From Neofusicoccum parvum (taxonomy: Eukaryota > Ascomycota > Dothideomycetes > Botryosphaeriales > Botryosphaeriaceae), in the NCBI GenBank assembly GCA_020912385.1, contig CP087212.1, forward strand, positions 1,426,001 through 1,490,000: a DNA stretch of 64,000 bases, given 5' to 3'. The notes below the pieces were generated by a model that worked only from the letters and a program-made list of their open reading frames with translations, did no database searches and was not told the DNA's origin. Below, one piece after another: positions 12,281-23,494 of this stretch. A program made the position numbers and the translations under genes. Each line of letters opens with the position of its first letter. Positions within the stretch are counted from its first letter, which is position 1.

Positions 12281-15200
12281 TTTGTCAACATTGGCACACG
12301 GTCTCCTACTCGCATCTCACAGTCCGCCTGCTCGGTTCCCTCTTTTGTTCCTCATTGATTCCTCCCCCTGCCTTCAACTCATTTTGCTTGTTTTGTTTGC
12401 TGCTGCGTTATAGCGAGTTTCCTATTGCTGTCGGGCTGCTGTTTGATTTGCTGTTTCCTCGTCTCTTGTTAGCCCTGTGTTTTCCCTCAGTTTTCCTCAT
12501 ACTTGCATAGCAGGCGGCAAACGGTCATGGGCGGCTTTTGTTTTGCGGTTGCTGCCGCAGGTTGTTGTTTCAAGATTGGCACCCACAGAGGCGCGAGCCT
12601 CCTCACCCTCACGCACGCACTCTCACACTACTCATACCCCCTCTATCACGACAGACACGAAGTTGATGTACAGATTGAATACGCACACGCACCAAAAAAA
12701 GGGAACACAGATGATGACCGAGACGGACGATAAAACAAACACGTTCGAAAGCGAGATACTCAAAGAAAGAGATGGGGATGAGGTAATAATTTTGTTTTCC
12801 TTTTCTAATTAGCTAGCTGCTTTTTCTCCTTCTTCGATACATATCTCCTCTGCGTTTTGGACCATGCTGGTTGTGGACAGGGCAGTTTTTGGGTTTTCAT
12901 TTTTTTTTACCGACGTGGCCGGGAAGGATTAATGGCGTTGGACAATTTTCGGTGAGGGAGAATACCCAGCATGAATTGATTTGCAGAGAAAGAACAGAGA
13001 GGTGTGTGGATGGAAGGAGGATTGGCTGTGCTGGGCACGCGCCCACGCAGTTGCTTTACGTAGTCGTGAAGGGAAATATTGGAGAAATTTTGCGAACAAT
13101 GTGCTTCGTCTGTGGTGATATCCTCTGTGCCTCGTGGGTTCGATGAAGTCATACAAGAAGATGAGCACTTGGTGCTTTCGACAAGAGGCCTCGGTGACCT
13201 CAGCTCGCAGAAATAGAGGGGCTGAAGAGTGCGTCTATCTTCCCTTGCGCAAACCTGCCAAAGAGCAAGAGGCTTCGTCTGGCAGAACTTTCCATCGCAT
13301 CTTGGGTTTTGCACTATTACTTGCGACTACTTGATGGGTGTGTGTTCGTCGTCCTTCGTCGCCGACATTTCGTTTGGGGGCTGTTTTGTTCCCGGCTATA
13401 GCGGACGCACTATACATGCTCGACCGAGTCAGTAGGTACTTTTAGGCTTGGCGGGGGAGGCGCATTGGTGGAAAAAGTCACAGCCCATCCACATGGATGG
13501 TGTTTCGTTTCGCAGGCGGGACGGTACGAAAACCCGAAGGCGGGGGGAGCGGGCATCGAGTTTCCCGGACCGACCGCCGGAGATGGGGTGCGAGTGCCTG
13601 AAGCGTCGGAGTGGAGGTGCGGGTACGTGTGTCCCCAGGCTAGGAATGGATTTTCCTTTCGAAGGTGAGTGGAGTCTTTCCCCTCCTCTCGTGGTCATCT
13701 GCTGTTGCAGAGATTGGAATCCGCAAGCGCAAGCAAGGGCGCTCGCTTCTTTGCGACGTCATTACCCATCGCGTGGTAGGGCACGCGGGTCTTGTGGGGT
13801 TTGTCGGGGCTCAGCACTATGTCTGAGCTGATTGGTATACACAAGTCGGATTGATGGAGAGGTACTAAACCAATGCCTGGAGGGAGCGACTGGATGACGT
13901 TTGGGGGCCGTACTGCCAGTATGCTATTTTCCATAAGCTGAGCAGCATGAATAATAGTCATTCGTTAATGTCAAACATGCTGACCGCTACTTCCTATCTC
14001 CAGATCACAGTCAATCACTCTTTATTTCCAGACGTTGGTCTATGATTCACTGTCCTTGACGGGAGCCCGTCATTCCCTGTCCGGTAATTGTAGAATAGTG
14101 AGACAGGAGCGTGACAAGATTATAAGGCGGCCAAGTAGAGGATTAAAGGCTTGCTCCGCGCCCCTGCGTTTGTCTCAGTGCCGTCTGCGGGGAGCTGAGA
14201 GCACACGTTGTATGCATTAGTCTTACATCATGCGGCACGTTCGTCATATCCTTCACAAAATCTAGATACTTATCGATGTATCGTCTTTTTTACGCGACAG
14301 AGCTGCGGGATGCCACTTCTTCAGATCCATGAGGTGAAAAAGCGATTACAGGTCGGAGATATTTCCAGCGCCTTGTGCTATGTATGATGCTACGACTTGC
14401 TCAACAGCATGAGTGCAAACGGGCCTTACTTCAACGCTCGGCGTTGGTCCACACCGACGTCATGATGAAACCGGGAGGGAAGGTGAGATTGTCTGTCAAC
14501 GGTGCTACTTGAGTGCTGTTGCGTCATCCCCAAAAAGAGCACAACCGGGATGTTTATACAGTATACTAGTCTCCGTGTGCAGACATTGTCGCATAGCAAA
14601 ACATCAGCAGTGCGTCACCACGGAGCCAAAGCTGACATCTCAGCCGTCCAGCCAGCTTCTTCGGCCACCGCGTTTAGCTTAGTAATGCCGACGCCGCCGT
14701 TCAACACCCCGGAGGAAGGACCGAGCTACCTTGTGGAGCGGATGCAGCACGGAGTTACGAGGAGACCAAGCCACAGCGTGGTAGAAACTCCAGCCTCCAG
14801 GTGAAGAATCTTTGGCAGGTTGGAGCTGAGAGGCAGGCAAATGACGACGATGATGGACTGCTTTGGACACGTCCGGACGCCACCCGTGCATCGTAGATCT
14901 TCGCTTGGATTCTCTATGGGAGGTCCCTTTTGTCCAGGTTGGAGTGGTTCTGGGCTCATGCTTGTTTGGAAGAACGTCCGTTCTGAGTTGGAACAGGGCC
15001 ATTATTCCCGTTCATGGGAAGAGCTCGAAGGAGACGCGTTGTCGTCTGCTAGCCACACTGTTAGCCAGAACGGGCTAGAAACCAATTGGCTGATGGCTGG
15101 GACGATCGCAGGCATCTCCTGTCCTCCACGGAACCTATCTGCGCTCATCTTCTGCGGCCGTCTTTCGCACCGACCGTTCGTACGAGGCTCGCCTACCCCC

Positions 15201-16170
15201 AGTCTCTACGAGCATACCAGACGGGCATCGGGTCTTCCGAGGACGTGGTAGTCGGGATGGGGATCGTCGTTGCCGTTGCGGGCTAGCTCGACGGCACTGG
15301 CTCAGCCCTCTTCCGACTTAAGCTTCGTCTGCTCAGCCCGTCTTGGGGTCGGCTACCAAGCCATCGTCCCCCTAGCCCTGAGACGTCGTGCGAAGCCCGA
15401 GAAATTTGCGAAGGGGGAAGAGCGCGGCGGCAGAGGTATGACACGCATAGACAGGGGTTGCATGCTAGACCGGAACACCTCGAGATCAACGCCTGCGCCT
15501 GTGATGGCCGTGGTCCATACGCTCGCTCTCCGGCCGAACGCGAGGCGCGAGATAGCTTTGGAACCCTCGTGCGAGCCTGTCGTGAGGCACAGGTGCGCTG
15601 CGTGCCTCTGACGCGCAACGCTAGAGCTGTGATGTCAAGCCGTGGGTGCGCCTCTCAGCACTACGCCATGTAGTTTAAATGGACGCGCAGCGTACCTGCA
15701 GGGCTGCTGCACCTCTCCACTTGCTACACCGACGCTGTGTTTGTACGACTGCGCACGCTTCCTGCCGTCTTCTCCTCCTCGTCTGCATTGACGCGCTGCG
15801 CTGCACTCCGACATATATTAGCCAAACGGGACGGGCGGCTGCTGCACCGGCTCCCCTCACTGCCCTCGTCGACGCCGGGAAGGTTATCTACCACATCCCA
15901 TCGACTTGCCTTCCAGCCGACCACTGGGAACGGAGAGGTACTTATCGGTCCTCCGCTGGCCTATTGGGAAACGATTCGGACGGGTGCTTACGGTTGGCTC
16001 TACAGATCGCTCCGCCACACGGAAAGGGACGACGTCAAACTTACCTCTTGCACCCAAATCCGGGGGGCATCGGCTGCTTATCCAGTAAACGACACCGCGC
16101 CCGGCCCCGCGAACGGACGTTCCAGAACCTCAGCCCTCGACACATAGACGCGAAAAAAAAATAAAGAGCG
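12281..16170. other. Gene-free spacer
   Basis: This ~3.9-kb region begins with the T/C-rich 3' flank of the methyltransferase-like gene. Short open frames at 13.4-13.8 and 14.8-15.3 kb lack splice support, domains or a clear start. An ACATATATTA motif near 15810, about 360 bases before the F-box gene, could be part of its promoter. 13.9-14.6 kb is AT-richer without identifiable element remains. Confidence 0.5.
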
Positions 16171-17364
16171 ATGACGACGATCGTGCCGGCGACCTCGCCC
16201 TTCGGCCGAGCTGGTCCGTTCTCCTCCCCTCTCGGGCCTTATCACGGCCAACGACGCAACGATCACGACACCACCGTCGTCGGGAACCCGTCCCATCCCG
16301 CTTCCGAGCCCGAGAACGGCGTCGGAACGGGCCCGTGTCGGAACGACTCCCGCCACCGACGGCGCGACGCTAGGAGCTTCGTCCACGAGGCCGCCCTCCC
16401 CCTCGAAATACAGCTGCAGATCGCGTCGCACCTCGACCTGAAGGCCCTGCTGGCGCTGCGCGGGACGAACCGCTACTGGCGCTGGTTCATCGAGGCGTGT
16501 CGCCACGACGCGCTGACCGTGCATCCGACGAGGGGCCGGCTGCTGGACCTGTGGGATGAGTGGGTTGCGAAACGGAGTTTCGAAGAAAGCAGGCACGCAG
16601 TCGTTGCGCGGTTGGAAGATTGGGACAGGGAAAAGTATTTGGAAGGGCTGCCGGCGGTTGGGCCAGGAAATGGAGAGGCGAGGGCGGAGTTTGAGATGTG
16701 GGCGAGGGAGTGGCCCGCGAAGGCGGCGGTGGGGGGTGTGTGGCCGGGAATGAAGGTTGATGGGCTACCCCAAGGGCAGTCGGATGTTGATGGTGTGGAG
16801 GAAGGGCTGCCGCCGCTTCCGGAATGGTACCACCAGCACACGACCAACCTGCTTCCGCCCGCAACTTTCAAACATGCTTTCGCTTGGCCGTTGCAAGGAC
16901 CTCACGGCACCCGCAACAACTGGGTGCACTGCCGGCTCGAGTTTGAGGATGACGAGGGCCTGCCTGTGGATGGTGGCTATGCAGAGCATGCGGCTGCTGG
17001 CTGGAACCCGCTGCTGCTGTCGCGTGGGATGCCGGGTACTCGTGTCCGGGCGTGGGCGACGGGGATCCGGATTCAGCGCGGGCCGATGGAGGCGAGGTTG
17101 GGGAGCTCAAGCGGGCAAGTGGTGTTGTTGGTGAGTGGGGCAGGGCCGCTGAATGGGAGTGTTCAGGCGTGCGTGGAGGATATTATGGTGCACCAGGGGA
17201 GTGATTATGTGGCGGTGCGAATTCCGAAGGGGGGAAGAGAAAGTGGTGTCTGTGTGGGCGGTTGGATTGACTGGTTGAGGGAACGGATGGAGCAGATTGA
17301 GGACGAGTATCAGGTGTTCAGGAAATATGGGCATTCGAGGAAGAGGAAGGCGGATGAGGCGTGA
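16171..17364 (+). CDS. F-box-like protein
   Basis: Intronless gene for a 397-residue protein. After a ~70-residue low-complexity leader, residues 76-115 read as an F-box: LPLEIQLQIASHLDLKALLA, then LRGTNRYWRWF, with the Leu-Pro start and hydrophobic spacing expected for Skp1 binding. The rest (about 120-397) has Trp-rich segments (WDEWVAKRSF, WPAKAAVGGVWPGMK, WGWIDWLRERMEQI-like) but no WD40, LRR or kelch repeat that I recognise. It ends in a basic tail, SRKRKADEA, possibly a nuclear signal. F-box proteins recruit substrates to SCF ubiquitin ligases; that role is inferred from the motif alone. ATG 16171 follows an A-rich leader (aaaaaaaataaagagcg). The fungal subfamily is common and its targets are unknown. 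Confidence 0.75.
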   Translation: MTTIVPATSPFGRAGPFSSPLGPYHGQRRNDHDTTVVGNPSHPASEPENGVGTGPCRNDSRHRRRDARSFVHEAALPLEIQLQIASHLDLKALLALRGTNRYWRWFIEACRHDALTVHPTRGRLLDLWDEWVAKRSFEESRHAVVARLEDWDREKYLEGLPAVGPGNGEARAEFEMWAREWPAKAAVGGVWPGMKVDGLPQGQSDVDGVEEGLPPLPEWYHQHTTNLLPPATFKHAFAWPLQGPHGTRNNWVHCRLEFEDDEGLPVDGGYAEHAAAGWNPLLLSRGMPGTRVRAWATGIRIQRGPMEARLGSSSGQVVLLVSGAGPLNGSVQACVEDIMVHQGSDYVAVRIPKGGRESGVCVGGWIDWLRERMEQIEDEYQVFRKYGHSRKRKADEA

Positions 17365-19736
17365 GATTATTTGGATGTGGGGAAGAAACTTGAGATGTAC
17401 CGGTGTACACTGCCGGCACGTAGAATCAGGGAAGATGATGATGATGTGGGATTCTCCCACGGGCGTCCGGAGTGCGAAACAAACAGAAACAAAGGTGATA
17501 CCTAGAGCGCGTCTAGAATCGGGCCTGATGGATAGACGCGAGTCGTGCAGTTAATCTGGAAGGCCGGGAAGACGTGCAGATCAGGCCCTGAACCCTTTGA
17601 TGTATAGGTGCAGATCCCCAGCGTTAAAACCACGACGACCGACGAATAGAGTTGCGGACGAATGATGCGCACCAAAAGCCCGTTCCATCAGATGACAGGC
17701 TTGGCTGTGGTGGAGGCTGCTCTCTCTGGAACGTTTCGAAACACTGCGGTGGCTTGCAGGTGCGATGCATGTCGCGCTCGCAACGGGAGCGGTGTGGCGG
17801 CGCTCTCAGCTTGCCTTTCCCTCGAGGTTTCTTCCTGGACGGTCCAGACAAACTAAACGCAGGCACCAAAGCTAGCAATAATAGGATGACAAAACCCGTC
17901 ACTCTCAGACAGTGTCTTCCCTGGTGCTTCGCGCCGAGGCTTCCCTCGCGCTCGCCCTCGGCCACGCCCTCGCTCCCGGGTGGATGGCTGAAATGCAACA
18001 GGCCGCATGCGGCACGGACACAGCGCGCTTCTCTCGCATTTTCCCATTGCCCAATGGCTCGCCGGCCACGCGACAGCGGCAGATGGGGGTGCGTCTGGCG
18101 GAGTCAGCAACTGCCGCCGATGGGCTGGGCCGGCAGCTGGCGGGTGATCAACACCATCGATCGAGCGCAGCACAGCCAGGTAACGCGCAGGTTACCCGCC
18201 GCCGCGGGCCGTCGGGGTCGGTCTGCGGTGGCGACGGGGCCGGGAAGGACGGTGTGATTGCAGCAGCGCGAGCGCATCGCAGAACGCTGCTGTGCGAGCC
18301 AAGGTGATTCAGTAGCAGGCTCGCACACTGCAGTCGCTGGGGCATGCTAATTTTGGGCGGCGCTTCCCCTTTGAGCTGCGTCGTTGCAACTTTATTGTGC
18401 TTCTTGTGGCCTTGCGGCGCGCCTTGGGCTGAGATGCGCAGTGTTGCACGACAGCATCGGGAGAGACAGGCGGACGGGCTCTGGTTGGTGGGCTGACCGC
18501 GCGAGGACTCGGGGGTTTTCTCGTCGCTACCAACGCCCGGCTGAGCTGCATGCTGCACGCTGCGGGCTGCGGGCTGCGGGCTGCGGGCTGCGGGCTGTGG
18601 GCTGCGGGCTCCTGGCGGCTGGCGGTTGGCGGCGGGCGGCGGGCTGCTGGCTGCTGGCTGCTGGCTGTCGCTGACCCTCGGCCATGGGCGATGCTCCGGC
18701 GTTCGCAGGTCTCGTGAGACACCACACTGGCCTTGGACGGCCCGTGTTTCCAGTGGGGATGGAACACGTCCCGGGCCTCGGGAGCGCGGCATGACGGCAT
18801 GCGCTCTGGATCGGGTTGCTGGATGCGCGGTGCGGGTGTTGCGGGCGCCGGGTGAATTGCTGCGCGCCTCCACCTCCGCTCCACGCTCCACGCCTGAACC
18901 CGCGCCGCCGGCTCAACTCTCACCTCGCCGCGTCTGTCTCTCGCTCCGTGCCTCGCTCCGTGCCTCACTGCGTGCGTCCTCCGGCCCTCCGCTCACGCGC
19001 GCGCGCGCCTCACTGCTCGCCGTCTCGGCGGCGCGCCTTTGACTCGGCGCGAAAGCATCGGCCAAAGGTTCGGCAGCCCCGTCACTGCGCTGCAGTGCAT
19101 TGCGCAAGGCCGCCGACGCACTGACTCTGCCGCTGGATGAGAAGCGTGGGCCAAAACCCGGGAATGGGAGCAGCGCGGCGAAGGGTCAACCTTACACGAG
19201 CGCCGCTGCCTGGCCCGTTTGGGCTGGCTGGCATGAGACGAGCGCTCCTCCGCACGCCCGCAGCCCTGGTCCTTCATCTCCAACCCAGCCTCCGCCATCC
19301 CGCTTTGGTGCCGTTGCGCCGCCTGCGCCGCCTGTTCCCAGCGCCGTTAGGTAGCGCCAGGCCATGGGGTCGCGGCCCAGGGTGTGCGGGAAGACGCGTC
19401 TAGCTGCCGTCCAGAAGTCGAGCCCGCCGTGTACCCCGGACTGTGTTATTGCTCCATGCAGGTGAGACCCGGCCCAAGCCGCAATATATCGCCCTACCTC
19501 CGGCGCCCGTCCCGATCTTCTTTTCTTGGTGCGCGTCTACATGAGCCCTATATGTACCCTGGCATGGCCGCCCTGCGCCCGCGCGTCTCAACCTCGCCGG
19601 CCGCCCTGCTGTCTGATCTTGACCACGCTCGTTTCTTTTTGCTGCGCCTGCTGCTACAAGACCCGCCTCGGCGATATTGAAGAAGCTCCCAATCCAGACT
19701 GCTGCGCTGCGAACTGCTGCGAACCGATCCACCGCC
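17365..19736. other. GC-rich spacer with short tandem repeats
   Basis: No gene is supported between the F-box gene and the sugar transporter. 17.9-19.4 kb is strongly GC-rich and is open in several phases on both strands at once, without domains. It contains the GCTGCGG tandem repeat at 18559-18611. The last ~300 bases (GCAATATATCG near 19480, CCTATATGTACCC near 19550) may be the transporter promoter and leader. Confidence 0.5.
18559..18667. repeat. GCTGCGG heptamer array followed by GGCTGCT array
   Basis: About seven head-to-tail copies of GCTGCGG (one variant GCTGTGG) occupy 18559-18611. They are followed, after a GGCGG-rich linker, by about four copies of a GGCTGCT unit (18641-18667). The array lies in gene-free DNA and explains the repetitive peptides seen in every phase there. 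Confidence 0.85.
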
Positions 19737-21724
19737 ATGGCCCTCCACCGGGACCCGGTGCAGGACCACAGCTGGGGAACTGCCGTGTCACAGGAGGCCT
19801 ACTGCTGGCACGAGAAGGACGACGACCTCCCAACCGTCGCTGTTGCCAATGTTGCCTTCGCCTCTGCCGAGGCCAAAGCGAAGGTCTTCCCGTGGACGAA
19901 GCGCATGTTCCTCGTATGATTCCCTGATCTACTGTAGTCGTATGGACGCTTGCTAACAGAGCTACGCAGCTCTATCTCTGCCTACTCGTCGCCACTGTCA
20001 ACAGCGTGATTAACGGCTACGATGGTACCCTCATGTCCTCTATCAATTCCTACCCGCAGTACCGCGAGTACTTCGGTTTCGACCCCGTCAATGGCACTCC
20101 CACCACCGGCCTTGTCTATGCCATCTACCAGATCGGCAACCTTGTAGGCAGCTTTGCCGCGGGCCCAGCAACTGATTGGAATGGCCGCAAGTGGGGAATG
20201 TTCATCGGAGCATGCGTCATCGTACTCGGCACAGCTATCCAAGCAACCTCGGCCACCCTGCCCGCCTTCATGGGCGGTCGCTTTACTCTCGGCTTCGGCG
20301 TCTCTATCTGCGCGACTGCTGGGCCCGCCTATGCCAGCGAGATGGCGCATCCGGCATACAGAGGCGTGCTGACCGGTCTGTTCAATACATTCTGGTATGT
20401 GGGGGCTATCCCCGGCACCTTCGTCCCCTATGCGACGAGTATGCTGGATGGCACACCAGCGTGGCGCATCCCCACATGGCTGCAATTGGTTTTCTCGGGT
20501 ATTGTGGTTCTGGGTGCACCGTGGTTACCGGAAACCCCTCGGTGGCTGATTGCGAACGATCGGCATGAGGAGGCTTTGAATGTTATGGTATGTCGTCGTG
20601 TTCCCCTACCTCGAAAGAGATGGTGTATATGCTAACTCGGATGCAGGCTAAGTATCATGGCGAGGGTAGCCGTGATTCTCCGATCGTCCAGCTCGAGTAC
20701 AAAGAAATGGTGGAAGATATCTCCATTACCGGCGCTGACAAGCGATGGTGGGACTACCGCGAGCTGTTTAACACCCGCGAGGTCCGCTATCGGACATTCA
20801 CCGTAGTGACCTTTGCCTTCTTCAGCCAAGTGCGTCCCTCTCCCATGTTCATGCCATCCGCACCCCTGTCCACGAGATCAGCTGACTGACACCCCTTCCA
20901 GTGGGTTGGCAACGGGCCCATCTCATACTACTATCCCACCGTCCTGCAGGGCGCTGGTATAACAAACAACCAGACGCGCCTCCTCCTCAACGGCTTCCAG
21001 ACGCTCATTTCTCTCTCGGGCGCCCTGATCGGCGCCGCTTTTACCGACAAGTGGGGACGGCGCAAGCAGCTTCTGACAGCTACCTTCATCATCACTCTCA
21101 TTTTTGTCGCCGTCACCGCCCTCAATGCCACCAACATTCTCACCGACCCAGACACCGGCCTCCCCGTCACCGACGACTCAGGCACCCCCATCGCCATCTC
21201 ACAGACCCGCTCCAAGGGCGTCATCGCCGTCGTCTTCGTGTTTGGATTCGTCTACTCAGCCGGCTTCACGCCGCTGCAAGCGCTGTATCCGGTTGAGTGC
21301 CTGCGCTACGAGAGCCGTGCGAAGGGCATGGCCATGTACAACTTCTTCGTCAACGTGGCGAACTTCTACAACGTAAGCCTGCCTTCCTCCTCCTCCCCCC
21401 ACCAGGAAATGGATACAAGCTGACGCGAGAGCAACGCAGACCTTCGTCACCGGCATCGCCTTCACCCATCTCGCCTGGAAATACTACTTCCTCTTCATCG
21501 CCTGGGACAGCCTGCAGTTTCTCGTCATCTACCTCTGCTACGTCGAGACCAAACGCCGCACGCTCGAGGAGCTGACCGAGATCTTCAGGAGCGCTCGTCC
21601 AGTCAAGACGAGTCTGGGGACGACTGTTGTGGTGGTGAGAGAGGGTAGGGGCGTGGAGGTTGTGGATGATGAGAGTGTGGGCGTGGGGAAGGACAGTAGG
21701 GAGAGCAGGTGGTCGTGGGAGTGA
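19737..21724 (+). CDS. MFS sugar transporter, lactose-permease-like
   Basis: Exons 19737-19913, 19970-20587, 20647-20829, 20902-21372 and 21440-21724 give 577 residues, all joins in phase 0 and introns of 56-72 nt. It is a plasma-membrane H+/sugar symporter of the fungal sugar porter family. Visible signatures are TM1 with NGYDGTLMSSINSYPQYREY, the loop 2-3 motif TDWNGRKWG (about 128-135), GRFTLGFG, the central PETPRWLIANDRHEEAL (about 247-262) that ends the first six helices, the second-half motif TDKWGRRKQLL, and the helix 10-12 segment ECLRYESRAKGMAM. The sequence resembles the Lac12/lactose-permease branch, but specificity cannot be read from it. The ATG has a good context (accgccATGG). 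It converges on the P450 gene, with 1.77 kb between stops. Confidence 0.92.
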
Positions 21725-23494
21725 GAGCAAGAGAGAAAAAAAAGCAAAACAAAAAGGGTGTGGAAGGCAAGGGTTCAGTTGTCTTGCCGTCGCTGCTTTC
21801 GTTTGTTGATCCGGAGGTTTACGTTCTTGATTGTTTTTTTCTCATGCTTACGACCTTTTAAACAATGGGAAACGAGGACAGGAAAGGGAACAGGTAAGGG
21901 CGCTAGATGGATCAGGCGTTTTGGACGGCATACCCCCAACCACAAAGGCTTTACAACACCGTGGGTCTATTTTTTCCGTTTTCGGTCTCGGTTCTTTGCT
22001 TGGGTTAGTCAAGTAGGAAAGTTGGGTCGGGAAGGATGGAACCGGCGTCTTCTGGAAAGATGGGTCTCACACATATGATGGACGAAAAAGCTCCACGACT
22101 GTGTCATTCGGCGACGATGATGATTATCATGATTTACAACAACTAAATACCCCAAAACTTTGGAGGTGGAGGGCAGGGTAATATCTTTATAGCTAGTTAG
22201 GTACACGAATTTGACGTGGATGGTTGATTTATACATGACTTGATGGTCTGTCTTCCCAGAGATGTACGTGAGAGGAGTGGATATGAGAAGAATCTCGATT
22301 GTTGACTCGGTACATATCATCAAAATCCTCAAATGCTAAAGACATCATCGTAGAAGCTACCCACTACTTCTACGCTAGAATAATGTTTGCGCAACATTCG
22401 ATCTGGCAATCCATGATCTCCGTGTGTTCTTTAGTCATCACTAGTCTTTCGGCTTGTAGTTTCAGCGCGCGCCCGGAGTTCAATGTATGCATAATGACCG
22501 CAAAGCTGAGAAGCTTGAAAACATTTCCAACCGGATTTGTACTAACCACTGTGTCACCTGTACTAAGCACTGGCCGGTGAAGGTCGCCATTATATAGCAT
22601 CAAATAATACATGAGCAGGTGGGATTCATGGTTGGGTGACAGTTGCCTATTGTGCTCCGGCTACTCGTTGTGAATTGTGATACAAATGCGTGCCTCAACG
22701 GAACAAGGACAAGGAAAGCTAGCAAGGCAGCACCTTAGCTCTACAGCCACTTTTAATAGTCCCTTTCGTGAAATGTTAAATGACAGCCTGGTAGAATGAT
22801 AACACGGCAGCGCACATGACAGTCCAGATTGGAGCTGTTGTATGCAGTGAAAGGCCGAAGCCGCCGAAGTGTGGAGGGGTATGTTGGTGTGACAGTGACA
22901 CGAACCGATAGATGACCAGCATCAGTCAGCCCGAGGGAGTGGTCAACCTAAACTGTTGCATTGCAGCTTGTCAGCAGCTGGATGTGTGCTGCGGACAAGG
23001 CGGACTGCTGATTTCGTGCATACGTCTGACAGGTCAGGGCACATGCAAGTCAGACTGGGATTATTGCACGTTCTGTCTTGGTCTAGCTGGTGGGTGAGTG
23101 ACTTAATCAGGGTCCAACTGAGAGAACAGGGCTACTGAGAGAGGATACATGGAAGTTCGAGATTGCTTGTCGAATGTGTATGGAAGGGCAGAGGAAGGAT
23201 GGCTGTGTGGATAAGTTGAATGTGGCAGAGCAGTAAATGGGGGATAGACCATCACTCGACTATACGTGAACACGAAGTCAACCGTGGTAATCATAATTGA
23301 AAAGGGTAGTCTAAGTGTCAGTCTGACCGTAGTCCTACAAATGGAAGAGCAAAAAAGAGACAAGATAGACGAGGTACTTGGCATCTGCACACCTCCGCTA
23401 AATCAACAACTCCAAGAAGCAAACTTCTACTACCACTATTCGCCGTACGATCCAAAAACCATACCTAATATTACCCTAAACCTTCAACCTTCCC
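21725..23494. other. Convergent 3' intergenic region, AT-rich
   Basis: Shared downstream region of the converging transporter and P450 genes. It is AT-rich (especially 22.1-22.6 and 23.1-23.5 kb) and has no supported gene, tRNA or repeat. Confidence 0.6.

Noticed and set aside
13448..13831. A 127-codon + strand frame
   Set aside because: No domain, no splice sites, no homologous pattern, and it shares the region with frames on the other strand.
18148..18968. A 247-codon and a 219-codon minus-strand frame
   Set aside because: The middle of each is the translation of the GCTGCGG tandem array in two phases; neither has a recognisable domain.
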